Source: Neelides folsomi (lineage: Eukaryota > Arthropoda > Collembola > Neelipleona > Neelidae). Taken from it: a DNA stretch of 64,000 nt. The position numbers and the translations under genes were made by a program. Shown piece after piece: positions 25,726-35,796 of the stretch; within the stretch, counting starts at the first letter, position 1; each line of letters begins with the position of its first letter. Below the pieces are notes generated by a model. That model had not been told where the DNA came from, searched no databases, and saw only the letters and a list, made by a program, of their open reading frames with translations. The DNA lies in contig JAQGBZ010000027.1 of the NCBI GenBank assembly GCA_034687125.1, positions 186,001 to 250,000 on the forward strand, written 5' to 3'.

Positions 25726-26844
25726 TCTCAATCCGAGACCCAAATTGGTCTGCTCCACCCTTAGCAAGTCTAGTAAAGAGGGAATCGAGAATGAACCATG
25801 GATGAAGATATAATAATAAGGTTGCGAAATTAGCGGAGGAAATTGTCTCGTGGGATCTTTTTGGGAAGGAGGAAGTGAGTAAAGTAGAAAGGGGATAGAA
25901 ATCTACGGGACATGGATGACTTACCATCTATAAACTCGACCGACTTCCAAATGGGGTGAACACATCTCACATCGAGCAATTGGCCAAAGGGATGAAAACC
26001 CCCGGAAGGCAACTCACCCCCAAAACGCCTACACACTCCTTGGAATACTCAAATGATGTACTTGGGCTTATACTTTTAAAAATATATGTTATTTACTATG
26101 CAACAAAGGGGGTTAATACTCCGTACTTTGCCTACATACTCATTGCGTAGACGCCACGCTAGAGTAGGAATGTTCGGGCAAAGTCAGAGAAAGCCATGCT
26201 AATTAAATGAAAAATAATGCAAAAGTGGTAATTAAACTCATTGCATTATGATGCACAAAACTGTACATGTGAATAATATTTAAAAGTGTCTTTTTACACG
26301 ACAGTCGACGTAAACATTTTTACATGCTATTAAGACATGAGTCGCAAAGTTTTTTGTTATTGACGGCTTTTCTTTAATTTGCACAAATGGTTTGATGTTA
26401 GGCGTGTGGTTAAAAGGAAAGATTCTTATTTTCTTTCATTCAACAACACGTCATTTACAATTTTATTTCCCCTACTTGGAAATTTTTAAATCCAATTAAA
26501 TTGTTTAGTTTTCATATTTTCCTCGAATTGATGATTTCATGTTTAATGCAAATAATAAATGTATTTGGGTGCTTATTTTATCTTTGTATTTATTAATGCT
26601 ATTCTTTAGATAGTGTAATTTAAGAAATATGCAAACTTCGCATTTGAATGCCTATTCAAGCTTCCTCATTTAATTACTTTTCTTGAGTGATAAATGAATT
26701 TAGTACTTTATTGTTCTTTAATGGAAGGTGATAGAAGAAAAGTTTTGAATTGAACAGTCGCTTTGTTCATTGTACTCGCATTTTACTAATTGTCCAATTT
26801 AAAAGAAAGCTTTTAAAAGACTTAAACGTGTTTACATAGCTCAT
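25726..26844. promoter_or_regulatory. Divergent region between CCDC50 and lipase genes
   Basis: About 1.1 kb between two divergent start codons. It contains an open minus-strand stretch (25924-26033) followed by a good GTAAGT donor, which could be a non-coding or alternative 5' exon of CCDC50. It has no ATG, so I do not call it coding. Otherwise it is AT-rich with no visible repeat. Confidence 0.4.
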
Positions 26845-28478
26845 ATGGATAATTATAGCAGGTTAAAAATGTTGTTATTTCTGCTTTACTCAATCCCTTT
26901 GATCAATATGAGTGAGCTAACCGTTCATGAACATCAAGAAGGTCCGTATATAAAGTATAAGACAATGTATTTTTGTTAATTGTATCTCTGTGAATAATGC
27001 CAACTATATGATTATTTTAATATAAGACTTTTCTATTTATTAGATATGCTTGCAAAGGCTCGTCAAATGGAAGTTGAACAAGTTCTGTCAGCATTTATTA
27101 AAAAAAGTGAAACGGAGGGTGAAGAAAGGAAAAACATCCATCAACCCTTATTTTATCGTCTGTACAATAATAAAAAGTAATTGTTTTAAAATCCAAATAT
27201 TTGCAATATAATGAAGAATGCTTTAAACTCGAATGTAATACTTATATATAAATATATATGTAGTTTTATTGAATTCAATTAATATTTTATATTGTTACAT
27301 AGTAAGCCATCAGAATATGTTCAAATTGAAGAAGGAGAATTGAAAGAAGACTTATTTTTGAAAGGCAAGCCCCTAAAAATTCTTGTACATGGATTCCAAG
27401 CGAATATCAATTCAGCATTTCCTCAAGAAGCTAAAAATGGTAAAGTATTACACTAAATGATCTAAATGTCATATTATGAATGAAGTATTTAGTATTTATG
27501 AGACATGAACATTTGTGAATTAATTATATAATAGTAATTCTTTATTTTTGAAGCATATTTATCCAAAAATGAGGATTCTAATATCATTTGTATGGATTGG
27601 AGCAAACAAGCAATGGACGGCGAAGCGTTCTTCTTTGCGCCCCTATTTTACAAGTTGGCTTCTGAGAATGTTCGCGTTGTAGGACTTCGCCTGGCCAACT
27701 TTTTACTTCAACTCAAAGAGAAAAATATTGTGTCGGACTTTTCTTCTGTGCATTTAATTGGATTTTCACTTGGGGCTCACATTTGCGGATTGGCTGGACA
27801 TGAGTTAAAAATGAGGAATGCGACAATTGGAAGAATTACAGGACTTGACCCGGCAGGGCCACTTTTTACAATGCTCCCTACTCAAAAACGATTGGACGAA
27901 GAAGACGCCACTTATGTTGATAGTAAATTTTTTTAAAATGATTATTTTCGTTAATTGTCAATATTTAAACTTTAATTATCTAAAAATATGAAAAATGACT
28001 GTATCGATTAGTAATTCATACCAACATGGGAGAACTTGGATTTTATGGTGAAGCCGGTAACGCAGATTTTTATCCAAATGGAGGAGCCCAACAACCTTCT
28101 TGTGTTCACCAAACTGGGAAATTTTCTAAGGGGTCTCTCTTGTCACTGGTTATCGAAGGTATTGTCCAATATCAGACGTTAAATGATAGGTTTAAATAAA
28201 CTTAAAAAGTTGTTAATAGGAGCGTGCAGTCATAAGAAAGCAGCGACTTATTTCATCAAATCAATCACAGAGCAAACGATGAAAGCATGCAAGTGTAATT
28301 CGTATGAACATTACAAAACTTCATGCAATGAGACTTGTAATGAAAATTCCATCGTAGGAGAATTCTCTTCGCTCAAGTAAGCATTATTTTTGTAAATTAA
28401 TGTCCTTCAAATTTCTAGACTCTGTCGTTAAAAAATGCTTATTACAGATCACAAGGCAGATATTACTTTCAAATATAA
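26845..28478 (+). CDS. Secreted lipase of the pancreatic lipase / PLA1 family
   Basis: Predicted secreted acyl hydrolase. Seven exons (26845-26941, 27044-27176, 27303-27439, 27554-27922, 28012-28158, 28220-28376, 28448-28478) give about 356 residues. A hydrophobic leader ([14 protein letters not shown], from an in-frame ATG at 26869) suggests secretion, so that ATG may be the true start. The oxyanion region reads ILVHGFQAN. The nucleophile elbow is GFSLGAH, the acid is in GLDPAGPLF, and the catalytic His is in [10 protein letters not shown], so the triad is complete. Six or more cysteines cluster near the C-terminus ([18 protein letters not shown]). There is no C-terminal PLAT domain, which resembles phospholipase A1 and insect-type lipases rather than vertebrate pancreatic lipase. 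A poly(A) signal AATAAA lies at 28596. Substrate is unknown. Confidence 0.9.
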
Positions 28479-28672
28479 AGATGACTCTGACATTTAAAAA
28501 CCAAATATCATTTAAATTTTACGTAATGTGTAAAATACATTTAGTTTTTTATCTTTTAATTTTGTATTCATAATATGAATGAACAATGAAATTGTAATAA
28601 AACCCGTTTTATAGACTGGTAAACTTGACTTGGAAAACTTTATTTTATTTATACTCATCTAAATGTAAAAAA

Positions 28673-29830
28673 TTAGTCCTCATACTCAGAAGGTGGTCGA
28701 CCTGGCCGATTGAAGGGTTCAACCCAGGGTTTAAGAGGAGGAAGTTGGTCAGGTCGAAGATCTTTACTAGCTTCTTCGAAAACTTCCCATGCTTTCTCTT
28801 GAATTCCAGGTTCGTTGAGTTCAATCGGCATTGTAAACCGTGGTGGTTCATTCAGATTTACTCCTCCCTTTTCAATGGCATCCAAGAAGACTCGCAACTA
28901 TTGCAAAAATAGATTAGGTTGAAATAGATTATTAAAAATAGATTATTGAAATTGACCGAGAAATTAAAGCAATTTATTCTTTCATATTAATTTAGGCATT
29001 TATAAGGTTTATACCCTTTCTTTCGATCTTTCTTCTGGTGTATAATGACAAGATACTTCGTTGATTCCGGTTTGAAGACAACGATGAGCCAACACACGTC
29101 CGACTGTTTCTGAAGCAGTGACGTCAGTCGCACTAAAAGATATAAAATTATACCAAAGATATTATTATAGGTGTTAATAATTAAGTGAAATACTCACAGT
29201 TTCACTTTCTAAAAATAATAAATCTCACCTAAAAAGGAACTTCTTTATACACCATTCATTTGAAGAGGCCGACACGGGAACTTTGCCGGAAACATGTTGT
29301 ATTCTTCCGTATATCCTTTTTGTTGAGAAATCAATAAGAATTCTAAAGAGGGAAATAAATTATTAGAGGTTAATATCATTTTGCTTATTAATGTTACGAA
29401 ATAAAATGAAAACGGGCTGTTGAGTTGTCACCTATTCCAGAAGTTCTTTCCTGGCTTATCAAGATTAAAACCGACTGGTTTATCTCCAATTCTAAGGCGT
29501 TCAAGACTTCTTGGGTTTCGATTTTGAACAAATTTGGGCTCAATTGAAGAATTCGGTGGATAATCTATCAATTTACTCATCCGCCGATTACATTCGCAGG
29601 AAGCAACTGAAATGAAATATTGATCAATATCAGTAATATGCATATTAAATATAAAAGTTAAATAACAATGCCGCATTAATTAAAAAATATTTATATTTTA
29701 TATTCTTTGCTAAACTCACTCTATCTATAATCCATTCATTGTATGATATAATTATGTTTAATTTACCTCTTTGAAATAACTGATAAGGAGTAGAATGTTG
29801 CTGAAATGTCCTTTTAACAGTAGTCAACAT
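28673..29830 (-). CDS. MRPL18: Mitochondrial large-subunit ribosomal protein L18
   Basis: MRPL18 (uL18m) belongs to the 39S mitochondrial ribosome central protuberance; the human protein also helps carry 5S rRNA. Five exons (29767-29830, 29432-29606, 29229-29342, 29015-29132, 28673-28897) give 231 residues; human is 180. The N-terminus MLTTVKRTFQQHSTPYQLFQR looks like a targeting peptide. Family blocks are FVQNRNPRSLERLRIGDKP, KNFWNR, HVSGKVPVSASSNEWCIKKFL, ETVGRVLAHRCLQTGI and FLDAIEKGGVNLNEPPRF. About 55 extra residues follow the usual end, rich in Pro, Glu and aromatic residues, and finish SEYED. The gene converges on the lipase gene (194 bases apart) and diverges from EIF3I. Confidence 0.9.
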
Positions 29831-30162
29831 TTTTGTTAAACTCAAGTTGAGCACTTTTTCAGTGACTGCAAATTAGAATTAATTTTAAGTCGAGACGATC
29901 GACATGCCTTTAAAATACCTCTCCACTTCTACCAATTGTTGCAGGATGGCCCAATATGAATAAACCGGGCTAAGGGATTTCGCTCCGAGGAGGAACATTT
30001 GAAAGAAGAAGCATTCACTTCATTTTCATTCACATACGACGGGACGGAAGGACCGGAATCCGAAGGAAGATCAAAAACATAACCGGCCCCGGTGAAAATT
30101 AAATTCATTTAATTATAACCTCGTCTACATTCATCTAACTTGGTTTAGATCACACAGCAGAA
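29831..30162. promoter_or_regulatory. Compact divergent promoter region MRPL18/EIF3I
   Basis: Only 332 bases separate the two start codons of two translation genes, one mitochondrial and one cytosolic. It is locally richer in G and C (around 29930-30100) than its surroundings. I see no TATA box. Shared promoter use is inferred from spacing. Confidence 0.5.
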
Positions 30163-31797
30163 ATGGTAATTTCAATTAAAGATTTATATTAACTATTTAA
30201 GATACAAGTTGCAGAGACAATAAATATTCATTCACTACTTACTATAAGGGACAGACGGACAGTGCAGTGACAGAGTGAGAGAGACCTCACAAATCTGTTT
30301 AGATTTCAGATAAAAAACATTGATTTTGCAAAGATTTGGATGAATTCAATTTTTAGCTATTATTTAAAGATTCATAACTAATACTATTTAGTAAAATTTA
30401 AATATATAAAAAGGAATTTAAATTAAAATACTTACACCCGCTGCACTTTAACCAACATTGTCCAAAAACTTATCTACACACGAACGTGTTATGTAGTCTG
30501 TCGTCAATTTATAAAGTGTTTATCTATAATAATAATATTTGTAATTTTGTTCAGTTCTTTTAACAAATCTTGCTGTATTTTTGTTTTCAGCGTCCGATCA
30601 TGCTGCAAGGGCACGATCGTGCTATCACTCAAGTGAAGTACAATCGTGAGGGAGATCTCATCTTCTCAGCAGCTAAAGATGCGACTCCTTCGGTTTGGTT
30701 CTCGTCGAACGGAGAGCGTTTGGGAACTTTCGATGGACACACTGGAGCAGTTTGGTGTCATGATGTGGATTGGAAAACTTCACGGTTCCTCTCAGGCGGT
30801 GGTGACATGACTTTGAGGCTATGGGATGTTGAAACAGGTAATTCTATCAATTTCATAACATCAATATTTTATTATAAAATACTGACTATGAGACTAATTT
30901 TTATTCAATTTTTAGGAGTTATGCTAAATAAGATCGAGCGCCAAAGTCCCGTTCGTACATGCTTGTTTTCATACAGTGGAAATAGCATCGTTTACACAAC
31001 GGATCAAGCCATGGGTCAAGCTTGTGAGATTTTCTATGCCGATGTGAGAGATCCAACTCAATTGGGAGAGAGTCCGACAAGAACAACTGTCCAAGACTCG
31101 AAGGTCACTTCGATCCTCTGGGGAACTCTTGACGAATGTGTCGTTACTGGACATGAAAATGGAAAATTGACGCTCTGGGACCTTAAGGTATTATATAATA
31201 ATTTTAATAAACATTAAGATATTGAAAATGTAAAAATACTAACTTTAAATATTGTAAATATAGACCAACAAGGAAATGGCATCAGTTGAAGATCATCATG
31301 GGAGTATCAACGATATGCAAGCAGCAAAGGACGGCACAATGTTCATTACGGCCTCAAAGGATCACACGTCGAAACTCTTTGATATTGACACTCTTGAAGT
31401 TCTTAAAACATACAAAACCGAAAGACCCGTCAATTCCGCCTGTATTTCGCCGAACCTCGAACATGTAAAATCAACATTAAAAAATAATTCCATTTGAAGC
31501 TTATAATTTTATATTTCATTAATTGTGGTATTATTTCTTTAGGTTTGTTTGGGAGGAGGTCAAGAGGCCATGGTCGTAACACAGACTTCGACAAGTCAAG
31601 GAAAATTCGAAGCAAGATTCTTCCATCTCGTTTTCGAAGAAGAGTTTGCTCGTGTGAAAGGACATTTCGGTCCCATCAACTCCATTGCTTTTCATCCATC
31701 TGGTATGCAGTACAGTTCAGGAGCTGAAGATGGTTTCATTAGGGTTCACAACTTTGACCCTTCATATTTCGAATACAAGTTCGATATTTATATGTAG
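30163..31797 (+). CDS. EIF3I: Translation initiation factor eIF3 subunit I
   Basis: eIF3i is a seven-bladed WD40 propeller in the eIF3 complex that helps 43S ribosome recruitment. The first coding exon contains only the start codon (ATG at 30163-30165, then gtaatt). After a 425-base intron the frame continues [20 protein letters not shown] (exon 30591-30837), then 30916-31187, 31264-31464 and 31543-31797. The total is 325 residues, the same as human. WD repeats are evident ([13 protein letters not shown] with [50 protein letters not shown]). A poly(A) signal AATAAA lies at 31810. An alternative start at the internal Met (MLQGHD, 30600) would lose three residues. The ATG-only exon fits the family's N-terminus better. 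Confidence 0.95.
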
Positions 31798-31809
31798 ACC
31801 TTTTTTGAA

Positions 31810-31815
31810 AATAAA
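31810..31815 (+). terminator. Poly(A) signal for EIF3I
   Basis: AATAAA 13 bases after the stop codon, upstream of the next gene's start at 32027. It supports a very short 3' UTR. Confidence 0.55.
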
Positions 31816-32026
31816 ATCATTTTTTAATAATTCATTTCAAGAATTCATTTAAATCTCATTCGTGGGGCTACACTGTACTATCAAATTCCATTGCGATAAC
31901 ACAAGGCTAAAATTTATATTCCATGAGGGAAAATGTTTCTCAAGATTAAACATTTTGAACAATCTATTAAATCTATTTCGCATTTAAATAAAATTGTATA
32001 ACATCTAAAATATTTAGCAATTTACA

Positions 32027-32511
32027 ATGTTTAAGAATGCTGGTGATTTGCCCAAGTCAACAAATGAAGAGGAAAGGCAGCGAAACATTCAATCGGCTTC
32101 AAAAAATGGCGAATTCAACAACCCATGCTTTTCAGTAAGCGTAAACCGGTGTTAATTATTAAAGTTTAACGACGTTAAAGATTATTTGATTTTATATGAT
32201 TATTTACAGGAGCAGAAACTATCATATAAATGCTTATCTGATAACAACTACAACAGAGATTCGTGCAACCATTTTTTCGCCAATTACAAAAGATGTCAAG
32301 ATTTCTGGGTAAGTTAATTTTTAATTGGAAGACTAATATCAATCAAAAGATTTTTCCACGATTCATTTAATAATTTGACCTGTACTTTATTAATTTATAG
32401 TTAAAGGTCAGAGATGATAGACGTAAAGAAGGACTCACACCGCTTCTTCCAAATCCAGAGGACAGAGAGAAAGCCAAGGAAGAATATATCAAAAAATTGA
32501 ATTTTCATTGA
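32027..32511 (+). CDS. CHCHD7: CHCHD7-like twin CX9C protein
   Basis: Small intermembrane-space protein of the twin-CX9C class, imported by the MIA40 relay and related to yeast Cox23. Three exons (32027-32134, 32210-32308, 32401-32511) give 105 residues. The two CX9C motifs are CFSEQKLSYKC and CNHFFANYKRC, joined by LSDNNYNRDS, which matches the LDENNYDRE segment of human CHCHD7. The motifs are followed by FWLKVRDDRRKEGLTPLLP, also family-typical. The N-terminal extension before the first Cys is about 35 residues, longer than in human. Poly(A) signal AATAAA lies at 32625. It converges on PIGK with about 280 bases between stops. Confidence 0.88.
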
Positions 32512-32792
32512 AAATATTAAGAAGTATGCTCCTATCATTTTAATGTTGGTTCTTTCATTGTTTGAAAGTCATTTACATTATAAACTAATTTGATCATCTA
32601 AAGAGCATTGCGTATATAGTCAAAAATAAATGAATTTATTCGTTTTTATAATAAAGTAAGTACAAGGTATGTGTTTGTGAATATGGAGTGTGTTGTGTGT
32701 TCCATCCAAATAATAAATTCGCACATTGTTTTACATAATAAATGAACAGCATAGAAAAGGAATAAAAATAAATAAAAGAACTTATTTGTGAA

Positions 32793-34420
32793 TTAAGAAA
32801 GTAACTCTGCCACATTAATGACTTCATTGGTTGTTTGAATTTTTCTCACAGATCCGAAAAAGTCCGTCACTCTCACATTATTAGGATCACGGGGAAATAA
32901 ATCCTTTCGAACTCCGACTGTTGAAATGCAAGCCCATTTTGGACATACTTGAAGCTAAAATTCAAAAATTAAATTTAACCATAAACGCAAGTGACATTAG
33001 TGTCATTTATAATATATATATATATATATATAATACTATTAAGTTCTTTATAATAAAATTGACTCACGAATTGGCCCATTGTTTTGTTCGTATCAGGTTC
33101 GACTTTCTCAAGAAATTCAAGAGCATAATATGTGTATCGGTCAATAATATAAACTCCGATACTAGAATCGATGTGATGCTGTAAACAGAATTCACATACA
33201 TTTTTAAAAAAGGGAATTAAGATAAAAAACACAATTGTAATATTAAGTTCTGCATTATACTCTGGTTTACCGAGAGAGAATCTTCGCCAACAAGAGAACT
33301 TCCGACGGCTAATATATTTGGAGAATAAAATTTTTCGAACATTGAGGCAGCTTGACAAGTGTCAACCATAAAGAAGATTTCGTTATACCTAAAATGAATG
33401 GAGAAATTATTTAATATCGATACTCCATTAAAAGTTTAGATTATTAACAAGAAAATCGACAAGAATAAATGATATTTAAATTAAATAACTTACTTTTTCT
33501 TTTGGTACATTTGCTCAAATGCATCAGCAAGTTCATCAGAATTCACTTCTTCCGAATCTTGGAACTTAAGGAAGCCATCACCTCCATGTCCAGTCATATA
33601 AACAAGAATATTGCTTCTTTCATCAGACAAAAGTCTCTTGGACCTCGGGGTGTCTGGCGTAACCCGACCAGTTAAGATCCGTATGAAATTCTCGACAGTC
33701 ACTTCATAGCCTCTACAAATAAAATTAAGTTAAAGATTTCAATTAGTGCAAAATATTATATTGAGTTTATTGAGGTTTTATATGATAAATTATTTTATAA
33801 CAAACCTGTAATCGACTTCAACATCATCACCGTAAACGTCAATATTTTCGTTTGCATTATTGTAAATGGTTGCAGGTGAAGGGTTTCTTGGATTACATGC
33901 CATGTCGTCAGACACCATCAAAATAATATGACTATCAGGAATCCCAAGTCTTTTAACGCTCCGGTAAATTGATAATACATTTGACACATGTCGGTAGTTA
34001 AACCAAAATCTCGAAGTGTCAACCAAGACTGCCCAATTATTCGTATGGTTTGACTAAAAATGAAAAAACAATTAGTATATTTAGTAATGAATTAAAAAAA
34101 TAGTAAATGAATTGAATGATGGCTTAATTATCAACAATGAGTTTAAGGATCAATATACACCAAGGTATTCCACTCTAGCTCCTACAATGCGTTTCTGACT
34201 CAATATTTAAAAAGAATTCAAATGCATTATTTGTTCAGATTTGGTTGATTGAAGTACTTTCCTAATTAATATTAATCATTTCCACGAATATTGGGGCTTA
34301 AAGGTTTATAAATCTTACTTCAGCGAATTCTTTCGGAATTGCATTAATCGTTTGTAGTCCCAAGTCGTTCAGGAAGAAAACGAGGAAGAAAAGAAGAATC
34401 TTCATGACTTTGATATTCAT
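32793..34420 (-). CDS. PIGK: GPI transamidase catalytic subunit PIG-K/GPI8
   Basis: PIG-K is the C13-family cysteine protease of the ER GPI-transamidase, which cleaves the C-terminal signal of proteins and passes them to the GPI anchor. Six exons (34319-34420, 33806-34053, 33494-33712, 33271-33388, 33068-33178, 32793-32954) give 319 residues. A signal peptide ([16 protein letters not shown], alternative start at 34405) is followed by [31 protein letters not shown] and [19 protein letters not shown]. The catalytic His is in [14 protein letters not shown] and the Cys in [18 protein letters not shown] follows near the end. The protein ends about 75 residues before the human one and lacks its C-terminal membrane helix. 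The catalytic domain is complete, so I read this as a short natural form rather than a broken gene. Confidence 0.93.
33012..33032. repeat. (TA)n microsatellite in a PIGK intron
   Basis: A run of about ten alternating TA units lies between PIGK exons ending at 33068 and 32954. It is a simple repeat, likely length-variable, and not coding. Confidence 0.8.
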
Positions 34421-35796
34421 TATTTATGCTTATAGGTTAATAATAAGATAATGACGATTGGCGACTACAATTTTAAATGACTAGAGTCACTAACTAATCG
34501 ACAGAATGAGAAATATTGGAGCTAATACCCAATTATGTCACACTTTTTAAATTGAACATTATTAATTGTCAAAAGATTAATTTCATTTCAATTTCAAGTT
34601 TGCTTCAATTAAAAACTCAAAAAGGAAAAAGACCGAAAACATGAAAAGAAAAGACCGAAAGATTCGTTCGCAAAAAAGAGAGACACAATTTACAAAAATT
34701 GCTGAATGGGAGATCGCAGAAAAGAGTTCCCTGATTCTTTTGTGCATTCTCATTTCTCATGCAAGATTTCAACATCTTCTATCACTTCATTCATGTTCTT
34801 ATCCATTTTCACTCTCTAGATTTGGTAGCAGCATAGGAAATATTATTGGCGAAATCAATAGTACAATCGCACAATGATTCAAAAATTAAAGGTTTGATGA
34901 AATTCTATACGCCCTCCAGTTCTGCTGTTTAATATGCGAAATTCGGAGGTATGAAAAATGTCCATCTCGGAGATTGCTCTCTAAAAACGATTAGCATTTT
35001 TGTCGTATTTGATCTACACATTGACTTGTTCAAAGAATGCTCAGTTCATTGATGAGTTCATCCTTTGCAAATTCTGCATCATGACAATTTGAACAATTAC
35101 ATAATTGTTCATATACCTATGCTATGAGTCTATGAGAAATAAATTTAAATACACAATTATGTTGATGTATCATACAAATTTTAATAAGCCACAATATTCT
35201 TAAATAACCAATAATTACATTCACACAAAAATTAAACATTTACGAATATAGTTTGTATATAACAATTTATTCACAATTAGAGAAACTTTAAACGAGTCAG
35301 TCAAATCATAATGCCGTAGCTTTGAAAAGTAAACAGATTCTCACTTCTACAATAAATAGAAATCTTACTGTTTTAGTAAATCTGTGATAAGATTCTCTCT
35401 TGCTAAAAAAAATTCTTAAAATTTAATACAATAATCAGAGCTTCAAGGGTTATAAACATATGTTATATATTTATAATTTTTGGTTAAAAAGAATTATCTA
35501 ATTAATAATATCTAATACATATTATATAATATTATTAATTAGATAGTTCTTTGTATTGTTTAGTCTTAAACAGTTGTATAGTTTTAAAGTTAATACAACA
35601 TTAACATAATTGTGAGCTGCCTTGTGATTTCGTTTATAAATAAAATACCGAGGAAAGTTTGGTATTCTTTTTGATTAGAGAGAATCGGCAAAATAAATCA
35701 AAAAGATTTTTAAAAAAATGATTGTAATAGAGCATCATACACATTTTCAAATAGGATTGAGGAGAGTCGTCGTATGGGAAAATATTTAAAATTGGG
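34421..35796. other. Intergenic region between PIGK and GLG1
   Basis: About 1.4 kb with the 5' flank of PIGK and the 3' flank of GLG1. It contains the AT-rich hairpin listed separately (35488-35552). A short plus-strand ORF at 34641-34877 has no family features and is treated as chance. Confidence 0.45.
35488..35552. repeat. AT-rich inverted repeat (hairpin, possible MITE)
   Basis: Two 24-base arms (35488-35511 and 35529-35552) pair with one mismatch around a 17-base spacer; arm 1 starts aaagaattatctaattaata. It lies downstream of GLG1. It may be a tiny palindromic transposon remnant or a structured 3' element. No clear target duplication is visible. Confidence 0.6.

Noticed and set aside
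25924-26036. Open minus-strand stretch with a strong donor before CCDC50
   Set aside because: No ATG in frame and it does not join the CCDC50 frame through a good acceptor; may be a non-coding 5' exon only.
34641-34877. 78-codon ORF upstream of PIGK
   Set aside because: Lies in the PIGK 5' flank on the opposite strand, with basic low-complexity sequence and no splice partners.
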